From contig NZ_WRPP01000001.1 in NCBI RefSeq assembly GCF_009760405.1, forward strand, positions 992,001 to 1,056,000: a stretch of 64,000 bases of DNA. Direction: 5' to 3'. Positions 9,389 to 17,526 of this stretch are shown piece by piece (within the stretch, counting starts at the first letter, position 1; each line of letters opens with the position of its first letter). The notes below the pieces were generated by a model. The model was not told the origin of the DNA. It saw only the letters and a program-made list of their open reading frames with translations, and did not search any database. Source of the DNA: Nocardia terrae. GTDB lineage: Bacteria; Actinomycetota; Actinomycetes; Mycobacteriales; Mycobacteriaceae. Both the position numbers and the translations under genes were made by a program.

Positions 9389-9408
9389 TAGTACACACGC
9401 GTCAACTA
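9389..9408. promoter_or_regulatory. Putative TetR operator, copy 2
   Basis: TAGTACACACGCGTCAACTA has the same orientation and ends as copy 1 and lies 42 bp from it centre to centre, about four helical turns. It ends 10 nt before the tetR ATG, so binding would repress the regulator's own gene. Confidence 0.7.
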
Positions 9409-9418
9409 TGGTGGAGCG

Positions 9419-10009
9419 ATGCCGCCGCGCCGCCGACTCACGCCCGACCAGCGCCGAGCCGAGCTGCTCGACGTCGGCGCGCGGATGTTCGCCGAACTGC
9501 CCTACGAACAGGTCCAGATGGACCAGATCGCCGACCGCGCGGGCATTTCCCGCGCCCTGCTCTACCGGCACTTCCCCAAGAAGAGCGCCCTGTTCGCGGC
9601 CATCTACCAGCGCGCCGCCGAACAGCTGCAAGCCCAGGTCCGCATCGATCCCGAACGGCCCCTGGCCGACGAGGTAGCCGCCGGACTCGACGCCCACCTC
9701 GACTACTTCGCCGCCAACCGCCACACCGTCCTGGCCGCCAACCGCGACCTGTCCGGCGACCCGGTCGTGCAGGCCATCGTCTTCGGCGACCACACCGCCA
9801 TGCACGACGCCGTCCTCGCCGCCACCGGCCTGACCGGCCCCCAACGCGCCGCCATGTCCGCGGTCCTCACCTCCTGGCTCATGTTCGTCCACACGCTGTG
9901 CCTGGAATGGCTCGAACACCGGAACCTCACCCGAGACCAGGTCCACGCGGCCTGCCTGGGCGCGCTCACCGGAACCATTGCCGCACTCCAGGACTCATCA
10001 CACCCCTGA
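9419..10009 (+). CDS. TetR-family transcriptional repressor
   Basis: One-component regulator of 196 aa. The N-terminal helix-turn-helix is clear (IADRAGISRALLYRHFPKKS, about residues 38-57); the C-terminal ligand/dimer domain is variable and its ligand cannot be read. The ATG at 9419 follows a GGTGGAG ribosome site and lies directly behind operator copy 2. Divergent arrangement with the DUF4345 membrane protein and the paired operators point to local regulation of that gene and autoregulation. Confidence 0.9.
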   Translation: MPPRRRLTPDQRRAELLDVGARMFAELPYEQVQMDQIADRAGISRALLYRHFPKKSALFAAIYQRAAEQLQAQVRIDPERPLADEVAAGLDAHLDYFAANRHTVLAANRDLSGDPVVQAIVFGDHTAMHDAVLAATGLTGPQRAAMSAVLTSWLMFVHTLCLEWLEHRNLTRDQVHAACLGALTGTIAALQDSSHP

Positions 10010-10115
10010 CGCGGGGCAGCGGAACGCCGCTGCCGACGGGTTCTCGGGCTACCCGCCGACCGAATCTCGGTGCTCGAGGCCGCGCTCGAAACGTGTGGTG
10101 TCGGATTCCAGGCGG

Positions 10116-10463
10116 TCAGGCGATCCGCCGCAGACCCGCCAGCATCCGCTTCACATCGGCGGCGGATACCGCGTAGTCCTGCTCCTCCTCGCTGATGCCT
10201 TCGTCCACCCAGCCGCGAATGAGTGTCGCGAGGTCGGTGCCACGCTTGGTCGCGATCTCCTCGGCGCGGCGTCGCTGTCGCACGGTCAAACGGACCGTAG
10301 TGACGACGAGCGTGTCATCGGCCTTCGTGGGCGCTTCGCTACGCGAAGGCAACACCGCATCCGCGTCGAGTGTCTCGCCGAAGACGAGTTCCCCGGACGC
10401 AGCCGCAGTGGCGAGTTCCTCTGCCTCCGCTAGTTCGCGAAACTCAGTGTTTTCCGAGGTCAT
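10116..10463 (-). CDS. Ribbon-helix-helix antitoxin-like protein
   Basis: Protein of 115 aa. The first ~50 residues are acidic and alanine-rich. The segment TTVRLTVRQRRRAEEIATKR followed by GTDLATLIRGWVDEG fits a ribbon-helix-helix (CopG/BrnA-like) DNA-binding fold: a short basic strand and two helices. The ATG overlaps the upstream 60-codon frame by 4 nt (ATGA). In BrnT/BrnA-type modules the toxin comes first and the RHH antitoxin second, as here. If the toxin is truncated, this is a stranded antitoxin. Assignment to a toxin-antitoxin module is inference. Confidence 0.6.
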   Translation of the reverse strand: MTSENTEFRELAEAEELATAAASGELVFGETLDADAVLPSRSEAPTKADDTLVVTTVRLTVRQRRRAEEIATKRGTDLATLIRGWVDEGISEEEQDYAVSAADVKRMLAGLRRIA

Positions 10464-10642
10464 TGCTTCGCCTCCCAATCTTCGAATGCAGCTACCTGCT
10501 CCGGCGTCATTCGCGCGGCGTACACGATCTGATGATCGAATCCGCCGAGCGGTCGCAGGACTGCAAGTATCGGTGTGCCGCCAGGTGTGCGAGTCCACAC
10601 GGCCAGCCCGGGCGCGCCGGTCTTGGTGGAGACGGTCTGCAC
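10460..10642 (-). CDS. BrnT-like toxin fragment, probably truncated at the 5' end
   Basis: A 60-codon frame from GTG 10642. The ending FDHQIVYAARMTPEQVAAFE resembles the C-terminal strand-helix of BrnT/DUF4258-type toxins (typically ISARxxTxxExxxYE), and the RHH gene follows with a 4-nt overlap. These families are usually about 90 aa, so the N-terminal third is missing. The GTG lies within 3 nt of the point where the oppositely oriented sigma-factor remnant begins, which suggests a deletion junction. Whether a product is made is unknown; the family assignment is by motif impression only. Confidence 0.45.
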   Translation of the reverse strand: MQTVSTKTGAPGLAVWTRTPGGTPILAVLRPLGGFDHQIVYAARMTPEQVAAFEDWEAKQ

Positions 10643-10644
10643 GC

Positions 10645-11433
10645 ACCTGGCTCTACAAGATCGCCACCATGGCGTGCCTGACCGCCCTCGACGGACGTTC
10701 CCGCAGACCCCTGCCGTCGGGACTGGCCGCGCCGCAAGACGATCACCGGGTGACCGTCGCCGCCCGGGAACCCACGGTGCCCTGGCTGCAGCCCGCCCCC
10801 GACGCCCTGTTCGGGTTCGACGATCCGGCCGTGATCGTGGCCGGGCGGACCGGCGTGCGACTGGCTTTCATCGCGGCCCTGCAACTCCTGCCCGCCCGCC
10901 AGCGCGCGGTCCTCACCCTGCGAGATGTCCTGTCCTTCCGGACCGCCGAGGTCGCCACCATGCTCGACACCACCCCGACGGCGGTGGACAGCGCCCTACG
11001 GCGAGCCCGAGCCCGCCTCGCCCAGGCCGGACCGGTCGAGACCGACCTGGCCGAACCGGACGAACAAGCCCAGCGGCAGGTGCTGGACGACTACGTCGAC
11101 GCCTTCACCCGCGCCGACCACGCCGCCCTGCTCGCCCTGCTGCGTGCCGACGTCGAAATGGAAATGCCCCCCATCCCAACCTGGTTCACCGGCCGCACCG
11201 CCGTACACGGCTTCCTCACCGCCCGCGTCATCCGCCCGGACCTGTGGCACCTCACCCCCACCCGCGCCAACGGCCAACCCGCCCTCATCGCCCACAAGCG
11301 CACGGGAGATCACTACGAGGCGTATGGAATCCAGGTCCTGACCCTGATCGGCGCCAGGATCGCCCGCATCACCTCATTCAACGACCCAACCCTGGTCCCG
11401 GCCTTCGGCTTCGCGCCCGTCCTCGAAACCTGA
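10645..11433 (+). pseudogene. ECF sigma factor remnant lacking region 2 (SigG/TIGR02960-like)
   Basis: Homology begins abruptly at TWLYKIATMACLTAL, the end of the region 2 / linker of SigG-type ECF factors, and continues through region 4 (LPARQRAVLTLRDVLSFRTA, then an HTH ending SALRRARARL) and a C-terminal SnoaL-like domain. The core-polymerase-binding and -10-reading region 2 (about 70 residues) is absent. The frame upstream is only antisense of the toxin-antitoxin pair. ATG 10669 could start a 254-aa product, but it falls where intact homologues have the asparagine of IATNACL. Such a product would not be a working sigma factor. Confidence 0.7.
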
Positions 11434-11474
11434 ACCGCGAGCGGCGAATACGACCGAAGCGCCATGAAAGACGG

Positions 11475-11507
11475 CGATGCCCGCCGTGCGTGGCACGGCG
11501 GGCATCG
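11475..11507. terminator. Strong hairpin between convergent genes
   Basis: A 14-bp perfect stem (CGATGCCCGCCGTG and its complement) with loop CGTGG. It lies 42 bp after the sigma remnant and 20 bp after the phosphoesterase stop, so it can serve both strands. There is no clear T-tract, as is common in actinomycetes. Confidence 0.75.
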
Positions 11508-11526
11508 TTCGAAGGCGTCGGGAACG

Positions 11527-12720
11527 TCAGTTCTCGAACAGGTCCTTGAAGGACTCGGGGGCCTTGTGCTGGCAGGTGTTGGCCAGACAGCCCAGGTCCC
11601 AGAGGTGCTCGATGGACGACAGGACCGAGTAGTGGTCGGTGACGTCGGTCGAGACCTTGTGGTGCGGAGCGGGCTTGCCGGGCTCGCCCTTCTCCTTGTG
11701 GACCTTGTCGGAGTTGATCACCAGCAGCGGGGCGTCGCCGCCGCCGAGGACCACGCCGTTGGCGCCGACCGGGCTGCCCGGGCCGCCGGAGAAGCCGGAG
11801 TAGTCGTTCTCGTCCCAGGCGACCACGATGCTGGACCGGGTCTTCTTCCAGGTGTCCGAGTTCATGATCTTGGTGATGGTGTCCTTCAGGTAGGCGTCAC
11901 CGGTCTGAATCGGACCGTGCGAGACACCGGAATCCGGGTACGCGCACTTGGGCTGGTTGATCTTCGCGGCGTTCGAGGCCGACATGCCGTGCATGTCCTG
12001 GCACAGGTCGGGGCTGATCCAGGTGAAGGCGGGCACATTGCCGCTCTTCAGGTCCGCGTCGAAGTTGTTCTCGAAGGGAACCACCTTCTGCAGGCGGGCA
12101 TTGTCGGACGTGACATCCGAGAAGTACATGAACGGGTTGTGCTTCTGGGCATACAGCGAGACCCCGGTGTCGCCGATCGGTGCGGTCGCACCCGCGAAGC
12201 CGGCCGAGGGCATGGCGCCCATGTAGGCCTTCCAGGACTTGCCCTTGCCCTCGAGCTCGTCGACCAGGTTCTTGCCGGCGAACATGTGCGGCTTGTTGGT
12301 CGCGGAGGTGATCTGCTCGGGGGTCAGCGCGGCGCCGGAGGTGCCGTCGCCGGAGTTGGGGACGAATTCCTCAGGGGCGCACTTGGAGTCGGCGCCGGCC
12401 TTGCAGTCGTCCCAGATGCCCTGGAAGTCGCCCGAGAACATGGACAGGTAGTTCGGCAGCGACGGGTGGGTCACGCCGTGGAAACCGGTCGAGACGCCGT
12501 AGTCGTTGGCCAGCTGGTTGATGAAGGGGGCGTCGGCGGTGTTGCCGAGGATGTCGTCGTCGCCCTGGTTCTCCATCATGATGTAGAAAATATGCTCCGG
12601 GGCGGCCCCCTGGCCGTGTCCCGGGTCGGCGGACGCGGTCGCGCCCACCAGGCCGCTGAAGGCGCTCACGGTCGCAGCCACGGAGACTGCGATCTTGCGA
12701 CCCAACGATGCCGATGCCAT
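11527..12720 (-). CDS. Secreted phosphoesterase (phosphoesterase family, AcpA/PLC-like)
   Basis: Exported hydrolase of 397 aa from the alkaline-phosphatase-like superfamily (PF04185 type, which includes acid phosphatases and phospholipases C). A signal peptide ends at about ASA-DP (residue 32). The metal-binding MMENQ opens the mature domain, THPSLPNY carries the probable threonine nucleophile, and WDENDYSG and HH near the end fit the second metal site. It lacks the long C-terminal repeats of classical PLC enzymes, so it is more likely a phosphatase; the substrate cannot be told. ATG 12720 is supported by AGGAAG 7 nt upstream; the open frame further upstream antisense to coaD is not coding. 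Confidence 0.88.
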   Translation of the reverse strand: MASASLGRKIAVSVAATVSAFSGLVGATASADPGHGQGAAPEHIFYIMMENQGDDDILGNTADAPFINQLANDYGVSTGFHGVTHPSLPNYLSMFSGDFQGIWDDCKAGADSKCAPEEFVPNSGDGTSGAALTPEQITSATNKPHMFAGKNLVDELEGKGKSWKAYMGAMPSAGFAGATAPIGDTGVSLYAQKHNPFMYFSDVTSDNARLQKVVPFENNFDADLKSGNVPAFTWISPDLCQDMHGMSASNAAKINQPKCAYPDSGVSHGPIQTGDAYLKDTITKIMNSDTWKKTRSSIVVAWDENDYSGFSGGPGSPVGANGVVLGGGDAPLLVINSDKVHKEKGEPGKPAPHHKVSTDVTDHYSVLSSIEHLWDLGCLANTCQHKAPESFKDLFEN

Positions 12721-12918
12721 GTGTGTACTTCCTGATCGATCGAAATTGCCGGTGCAGCTTCGCAATCGATTGCGAACGATCATGGCGAGCAAACCGAACA
12801 GTATGCAAACAGGTGGCGGCCAGATGCGGGGTTGCAAAACCATAGCTGACCAGGCATGACTGAAATGTCCGTTTTGGGTTCGCGCGGCGGCCGGACGGCG
12901 ATGCGGTAGCGTGCGGCC

Positions 12919-13404
12919 ATGGCTGGAGCACTGTGCCCGGGGTCTTTCGACCCGGTGACCAACGGACATCTCGACGTTTTCTCGCGCGCCGCCGAACAAT
13001 TCGACGAAGTGGTCGTGACCGTCGTCGTGAACCCCAATAAACAGGGCATGTTCACCGTCGAGGAACGCATGGAGCTGATCCGCGAGGTAACCGCCCATCT
13101 CCCCAACGTCCGCGTGGCATCGTGGCGCGGCCTGCTCGTCGACTTCGCCAAGCGAGAGGGCATCACCGCCATCGTCAAGGGCCTGCGCGACGCCACCGAC
13201 TACGCCTACGAGCTCCAAATGGCCCACATGAACCGCAAACTCAGCGGCGTCGACACCTACTTCATCGCCTCCGACCCCGCCTACACCTACGTCTCCAGCT
13301 CCCTGATCAAAGAGGTCGCGGCCCTCGGCGGCGACGTCGCCGAATTCCTCCCGCCGGTCGTCCACAAGCGCCTGCTCGCCCGGATCGCCGAACGCAAAAG
13401 CTGA
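12919..13404 (+). CDS. coaD: Phosphopantetheine adenylyltransferase
   Basis: Fourth step of coenzyme A biosynthesis: 4'-phosphopantetheine + ATP gives dephospho-CoA + PPi, in the cytoplasm. At 161 aa it is full length. The nucleotidyltransferase signature [14 protein letters not shown] holds the ATP-binding His17, and the second motif is [11 protein letters not shown] in place of the E. coli ISSTLVKEVA. In Mycobacterium coaD follows rsmD directly; here a 4-kb insertion intervenes. A bidirectional terminator follows. Confidence 0.97.
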   Translation: MAGALCPGSFDPVTNGHLDVFSRAAEQFDEVVVTVVVNPNKQGMFTVEERMELIREVTAHLPNVRVASWRGLLVDFAKREGITAIVKGLRDATDYAYELQMAHMNRKLSGVDTYFIASDPAYTYVSSSLIKEVAALGGDVAEFLPPVVHKRLLARIAERKS

Positions 13405-13410
13405 CGCCGC

Positions 13411-13446
13411 ACCCGTAGGGGCGCAACCCCTTTCGCCCCTACGGGT
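13411..13446. terminator. Bidirectional terminator after coaD
   Basis: Perfect 13-bp stem (ACCCGTAGGGGCG / CGCCCCTACGGGT) around a 10-nt loop. It sits between the ends of coaD (plus) and the convergent DUF559-like gene (minus). Confidence 0.8.
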
Positions 13447-13455
13447 ATCGAGCGG

Positions 13456-14844
13456 TCACAGCGCGCGAACGGAGGGACTCCGCGGCTCCGGCGCGGGAGC
13501 GGGCTCGACCCGCCCGTCCGCCGGCCGCCGGTGCGCGCCCAGCGCGGCCCGCAACCGGCCCGCCACGCGGTCGTGCACCAGGTCGTCCCAGGTCCAGCGC
13601 ACCACCTCGAAACCCAGGGTGCGCAGGTAGGTTTCACGGATCCGCTCGCGATGCACGAGGGTCGAGAGGTCCTGGCCGGGCCGCAACAGGCGGCCGTACG
13701 CGACCGGCCCGTCGAATTCGCACACCACCCCCGCGCCCGCGTAATAGAAGTCCACCCGCCCGACGAAGCGCCCGTCCGGGGTGAAGACATTGCCCTGGGA
13801 GCGCGGCGCCGGTAGCCCGGCCCGCTGAATCATGATGCGGCTCAGCGATTCACCGATACTCTGGCTGCGCCCGTCGAGCATCGACAACACCTGCTTCGCC
13901 TGATTGATGCCGTATCGCCCCTTGGCCCGCGCGAGCTCCCCGGCGAGTTCGGCGGTCCCGAGCCCGAAGGACCCCGCCAGCGCGTCGCCCGCCACCACGG
14001 CCACCTCCAACGGCAGTGTCAACGCCAGGTCCACCACCGTCCGTGCCGGAGTGGTGACCAGCATCCCCTCCACTGCCACCGCCGAATCCACCGGCGAGCC
14101 GTGCACTTTCACCAACGGCCTGGTCCGCCCACCCCCACGGCGATTGCGGGTGACGCACACCCGCTCCAGCGGCGCACGCCACACGGTCGTCCCATAGAGC
14201 ACCGCCGCCGACTGATGGCTCACCACCGCCCCGGCCGCCATCTCCGCCACCACCGCCGCCACCATCCGCCGATGCCACTCCCTGCGCCCCAGCCCCGAAT
14301 CCCCGCACCTGGGCGTTGTGCCGCCACGTTCGGGCGTCGTGTCATCACCTTCGCGCGTCGTGCCGCCATGCCCGGAAGTCGGATCGCTGTACCTGGGTGT
14401 TGTGTCGCCGCACCCGGCTGTCGGACCGCCACGTTCGGGCGTCGTGTCACCACCTTCGCGCGTCGTGCCGCCACGCCCGGAAGTCGGGTCGTTGTACCTG
14501 GGTGTTGTGTCGCCGCACCCGGATGTCGGACCGCCACGTTCGGGCGTCGTGTCACCGCGTCCGTAGCCGGTAGTACCGCGCTCGAGTGTTGTGTGGCTGC
14601 GCCGGGGCGTCGTGCCTACGGTCCGCCCCTGTGGGCTCGGGCGACCGGCGTTGTGCGGCCCGGGTCCCCGCCGTACGCCGTACCCCTCGTGCGGCGTAGG
14701 GCGGGTTCCGCCTGCGGCGCACTGCCGTCCGTTACTCGAGCTCACGTCGGTGCCGGTACTCGCGTCCGCGCTGGTGTCCGCGTGTGCGCCGGTGCCCGCG
14801 CCCGCGGTGGTTGCGGCTTCGGCCGTCGCGGGTCCGGTGGTCAT
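13456..14844 (-). CDS. DUF559 / AbiEi-like protein with a Gly-Thr heptad-repeat region
   Basis: Protein of 462 aa. The C-terminal ~280 residues match the actinobacterial family with an AbiEi-like middle (AGAVVSHQSAAVLYG; TTPARTVVDLALTLP) and a PD-(D/E)XK-like DUF559 end (VGRVDFYY, EFDGPVAYGRLLRPG, RTLGFEVVRWTWDDL). Residues about 85-182 are 14 consecutive seven-residue repeats (TTPERGG, PTSGCGD, TTPRYND and variants) located where homologues usually have a winged helix; I could not recognise that helix. ATG 14844 is preferred because AGGAGG lies 4 nt upstream; a longer start at 14991 sits inside an inverted repeat and lacks a ribosome site. Related proteins are often listed as antitoxin- or endonuclease-like; the function here is unproven. 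Confidence 0.8.
   Translation of the reverse strand: MTTGPATAEAATTAGAGTGAHADTSADASTGTDVSSSNGRQCAAGGTRPTPHEGYGVRRGPGPHNAGRPSPQGRTVGTTPRRSHTTLERGTTGYGRGDTTPERGGPTSGCGDTTPRYNDPTSGRGGTTREGGDTTPERGGPTAGCGDTTPRYSDPTSGHGGTTREGDDTTPERGGTTPRCGDSGLGRREWHRRMVAAVVAEMAAGAVVSHQSAAVLYGTTVWRAPLERVCVTRNRRGGGRTRPLVKVHGSPVDSAVAVEGMLVTTPARTVVDLALTLPLEVAVVAGDALAGSFGLGTAELAGELARAKGRYGINQAKQVLSMLDGRSQSIGESLSRIMIQRAGLPAPRSQGNVFTPDGRFVGRVDFYYAGAGVVCEFDGPVAYGRLLRPGQDLSTLVHRERIRETYLRTLGFEVVRWTWDDLVHDRVAGRLRAALGAHRRPADGRVEPAPAPEPRSPSVRAL
14299..14592 (-). repeat. In-frame 21-bp minisatellite, 14 units
   Basis: Fourteen 21-bp units encode heptads in the DUF559-like protein. Ten of them form two consecutive copies of a 105-bp five-heptad higher-order unit (TTPERGG, PTSGCGD, TTPRYND, PTSGRGG, TTREGGD; second copy with four substitutions). 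Because each unit is exactly seven codons, changes in unit number keep the frame. Confidence 0.9.
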
Positions 14845-14978
14845 TCGTCCTCCTGCCGGGGACGCGGTGTGCGGCGGTTGCGGACGCAGGATCCGCATAC
14901 TCGGCCCAGTGGTCGCCGTGGCCCCGGGGCGGTCGTATCCCGCCGTCCGCCAAGGCATCCGCGCCTTCGATCCATGTC

Positions 14979-15034
14979 GAACCCCTCTCATCGATCGGAT
15001 GCTTAGTTGGACGCGGACATTCCGAGAGGGGTTC
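14979..15034. repeat. Inverted repeat upstream of the DUF559-like gene
   Basis: GAACCCCTCTC and GAGAGGGGTTC form an 11-bp perfect stem around a 34-nt spacer. It lies 135 nt upstream of the preferred start and could be an operator or a leader hairpin. Confidence 0.5.
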
Positions 15035-15052
15035 CGTCGATTCCGGGAACGA

Positions 15053-15102
15053 CGAAACCTCGCACCGAGTGGCGGATTTCACTCCGGTGGTGCGAGGTTT
15101 CG
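15053..15102. terminator. Hairpin after the GtrA-family gene
   Basis: Perfect 14-bp stem CGAAACCTCGCACC / GGTGCGAGGTTTCG, with a GAGT/ACTC pair inside the 22-nt loop. It lies 10 bp beyond the stop of the minus-strand GtrA gene. Confidence 0.75.
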
Positions 15103-15112
15103 GGGGAGGGTG

Positions 15113-15631
15113 TCAGAAGACCCAGAGGCGCAGGGTCAGGAAGCGCATGGTGCCGACGGCGGCGGTAATGGCCAGCACGGCAACGGCTTCGGCGATGTCG
15201 CCCATGCCGGGGGCGGTGACCTCCAGGATGGCCAGCGCGCCGGAGGTGATGGCGAGCCCGGCCAGCGCCAGCGCGCCGCCCTCCAATTGCGCTGTATACC
15301 ACCGCACCCGGTCCGCGGCCTGGAAGGTCAGGCGGCGGTGGAGTTCATTGGCGAGCGCGGTGCTCACGATGGATCCGGCCAGATTGGCCACCTGCGGCCC
15401 GCCGCCGTAGAGGGCCAGGAACAGCAGCACGTAGCCGACATTGCTCAACCCACCGACCAGCGCGAACCGAATCAGCTGAGCGAGCGCCGATTCGCCGCGG
15501 CGCAACCAACTGCCGAGCCGCCCGAGTCCCTGTGACAGCATCTCGTACAGGGCCTGCGAGCCATGGGCATAGGTGTGCACCAGTTCTGGTACGGGCATCG
15601 TGACCCGCTCCGGAATCTCGTGGACAGCCAT
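15113..15631 (-). CDS. GtrA-family membrane protein
   Basis: Membrane protein of 172 aa with an amphipathic N-terminal ~50 residues and four hydrophobic helices (about 52-72, 76-96, 117-137 and 143-163). FALVGGLSNVGYVLLFLAL and the ELHRRLTF loop are typical of GtrA/DPMS-like proteins, which take part in moving polyprenyl-linked sugars across the membrane for cell-wall glycan modification. No glycosyltransferase partner is adjacent, so the substrate is unknown. It is divergent from sepIVA across a 206-bp gap. Confidence 0.85.
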   Translation of the reverse strand: MAVHEIPERVTMPVPELVHTYAHGSQALYEMLSQGLGRLGSWLRRGESALAQLIRFALVGGLSNVGYVLLFLALYGGGPQVANLAGSIVSTALANELHRRLTFQAADRVRWYTAQLEGGALALAGLAITSGALAILEVTAPGMGDIAEAVAVLAITAAVGTMRFLTLRLWVF

Positions 15632-15837
15632 TGTCTTTCCCCATCTGCGTTCTCGTCCCTACAAGTAAACACCAAGCGGAGTTATTCCCTCCACTTGTTT
15701 TTGCCGTCTGTGAAACAGGCCATGTTTCGGAAAACCCGCGACACGCCGTGTCGGACCTTGTTGACAGCGCTGAGATTGGCAGACTGGCGGGAGCGGAGAG
15801 TCTCGCCGTGAGTCCTGGCTAGAGAGTGGGGTAGCAC

Positions 15838-16584
15838 ATGTACCGGGTATTCGAAGCGCTCGACGAACTGGTGGCCATCATCGAAGAGGCCCGCGGCATC
15901 CCGCCGACCCGCAACTGCATCGTGCCGCGCGGCGAGGTCCTCGAACTGCTCGATGACGTCCGCGAGGCCCTGCCCGGCGAGCTCGACGACGCCCAGGACG
16001 TCCTCGACCACCGCGACAAGATCGTCACCGACGCCCGCACCGGCGCCGAGACCACCGTCAAGACCGCGAACGAGCAAGCGCACCACACGGTTACCTCCGC
16101 CCGCGACGAGGCCGACCGCATCCTGGCCGACGCCAAGGCGCACGCCGACCGCATGGTCGCCGAGGCCCGCGCCCATGCCGAGCACCTCGTCGCCTCGGCC
16201 GAGGAAGAGGCCGAGCGCACCGTCGCCGACGGACAGAAGGAATACGACTCCGTCACCGGCCGCGCCCGCGCCGAGGCCGACCGCCTGGCCGCCGCGGGGC
16301 AGGCGTCCTACGACCGCTCGGTCGCCGACGGCAAGGCCGAACAGGAACGCTTGGTCTCCCAGACCGAGGTGGTCCGCGCCGCCCACGCCGAATCCGCCCG
16401 CCTCATCGACTCCGCCCAGGCCGACTCCGACCGTCTCCGTCAGGAATGCGACGACTACGTCGACGGCAAGCTGGCCGACTTCGAGGAGACCCTCTCCAAT
16501 ACCCTCCGCATCGTCGGCCGCGGCCGCCACCAGGTCCGCTCGGGCTCCTCGATCCCGGATTACGCCTCCGAATTTCGTCGCTGA
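15838..16584 (+). CDS. sepIVA: DivIVA-like coiled-coil cell-division protein SepIVA
   Basis: Cytoplasmic coiled-coil protein of 248 aa, the counterpart of M. tuberculosis Rv2927c, which acts in septation and localised cell-wall synthesis. The N-terminal MYRVFEALDELVAIIEEARG is a DivIVA-like membrane/polarity region. Residues about 75-215 are a nearly unbroken Ala/Glu/Asp/Arg coiled coil. Its place directly before yceD-rpmF-rnc-mutM is the conserved mycobacterial order. ATG 15838 starts the family's N-terminus. Confidence 0.88.
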   Translation: MYRVFEALDELVAIIEEARGIPPTRNCIVPRGEVLELLDDVREALPGELDDAQDVLDHRDKIVTDARTGAETTVKTANEQAHHTVTSARDEADRILADAKAHADRMVAEARAHAEHLVASAEEEAERTVADGQKEYDSVTGRARAEADRLAAAGQASYDRSVADGKAEQERLVSQTEVVRAAHAESARLIDSAQADSDRLRQECDDYVDGKLADFEETLSNTLRIVGRGRHQVRSGSSIPDYASEFRR

Positions 16585-16661
16585 GGCCAATTTGGGCCGC
16601 GAACGGGCCTTTCGGTAAGGTGGGGTGGTTGCCCATTCCACACCTAGTCGTGAGGTAGTTC

Positions 16662-17324
16662 GTGATGTCCGCCGATTCCGGTAATGGCTCGCGTCATCGT
16701 CAGAAGCTGACGGACGCGGGTTTCGTGCTGGACGTACGCAGTCTCGGACGCGCCCCCGGATCCATGCGCGAGCTGCACCGCACCTTCACCGCCGACGAGA
16801 AGATCGGTCTCGATCTGGTCGGGGTGCCCGCGGGTGCGGAGATCGAGATGGATCTCACGCTGCAGTCGGTCTCCGAAGGTGTGCTCGTCACCGGCACGGT
16901 CTACGCCCCCATCGAGGGCGAATGCTCGCGCTGCCTCGAATCGTTCACCGACGAACTCGAATTGCAGCTCACCGAACTGTTCGCCTACCCGGACAGTACG
17001 ACCGAGCAGACCACCGAGGAAGACGAAATCCATCGCCTCGTCGACGATTTCATCGACCTCGAACCGGTGGTCATCGACGCCGTCGGCCTGGAGCTGCCGC
17101 TGCAGCCCCTGTGTGAACCCGACTGCGCCGGTTTGTGTCCGGAATGCGGCGTCAAGATGGCGATTGCGGGTTCCGGCCACGGTCATGAGATACTTGACCC
17201 TCGCTGGGCCGGACTCGCGAATTTCGCCGCTGAGTCCACCGATACGGAATCCGTGTCGGACCCATCAACCGATTCGACTCTTGCGGGACACAACGGTGCC
17301 GCAAGCAAGACAGAGGAGAGCTAG
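16662..17324 (+). CDS. YceD family protein (DUF177)
   Basis: Protein of 220 aa in the YceD/DUF177 family, almost always encoded before rpmF and implicated in 23S rRNA metabolism and ribosome assembly. Features: an N-terminal strand region, CSRCLE in the middle, and the C-terminal cysteine cluster [16 protein letters not shown] suited to metal binding. GTG 16662 is followed at once by ATG 16665; GAGGTAG lies just upstream and either may be used. The last ~35 residues are Ser/Thr/Asp-rich and probably disordered. It ends 2 nt before the rpmF start. Confidence 0.9.
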   Translation: MMSADSGNGSRHRQKLTDAGFVLDVRSLGRAPGSMRELHRTFTADEKIGLDLVGVPAGAEIEMDLTLQSVSEGVLVTGTVYAPIEGECSRCLESFTDELELQLTELFAYPDSTTEQTTEEDEIHRLVDDFIDLEPVVIDAVGLELPLQPLCEPDCAGLCPECGVKMAIAGSGHGHEILDPRWAGLANFAAESTDTESVSDPSTDSTLAGHNGAASKTEES

Positions 17325-17326
17325 TC

Positions 17327-17509
17327 GTGGCCGTTCCGAAGCGCCGGATGTCCCGTGCCAACACCCACGCGCGTCGCAGCCAGTGGAAGGCCTCCGCGCC
17401 GACCCTGATCACCTGCCCGAACCGCGCCTGCGGCCAGAAGACCCTGCCGCACATCGCGTGCCCCTCCTGCGGTACCTACAAGGGCCGTCAGGTCACTTCC
17501 GCGATCTGA
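17327..17509 (+). CDS. rpmF: 50S ribosomal protein L32, zinc-binding form
   Basis: Ribosomal protein L32, 60 aa, starting [20 protein letters not shown]. Cys30, Cys35, Cys45 and Cys48 form the zinc ribbon of a C+ type L32. In actinobacteria zinc-free paralogues often replace such proteins under zinc limitation. GTG 17327 is preceded by GAGGAGAG. It is conserved downstream of yceD and 17 nt before rnc. Confidence 0.95.
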   Translation: MAVPKRRMSRANTHARRSQWKASAPTLITCPNRACGQKTLPHIACPSCGTYKGRQVTSAI

Positions 17510-17526
17510 TTCGCGTCCAGCCGACC

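Noticed and set aside
14299..14592. Regular repeat array considered as a CRISPR
   Set aside because: Units are 21 bp, contiguous without spacers, and in frame within a coding region.
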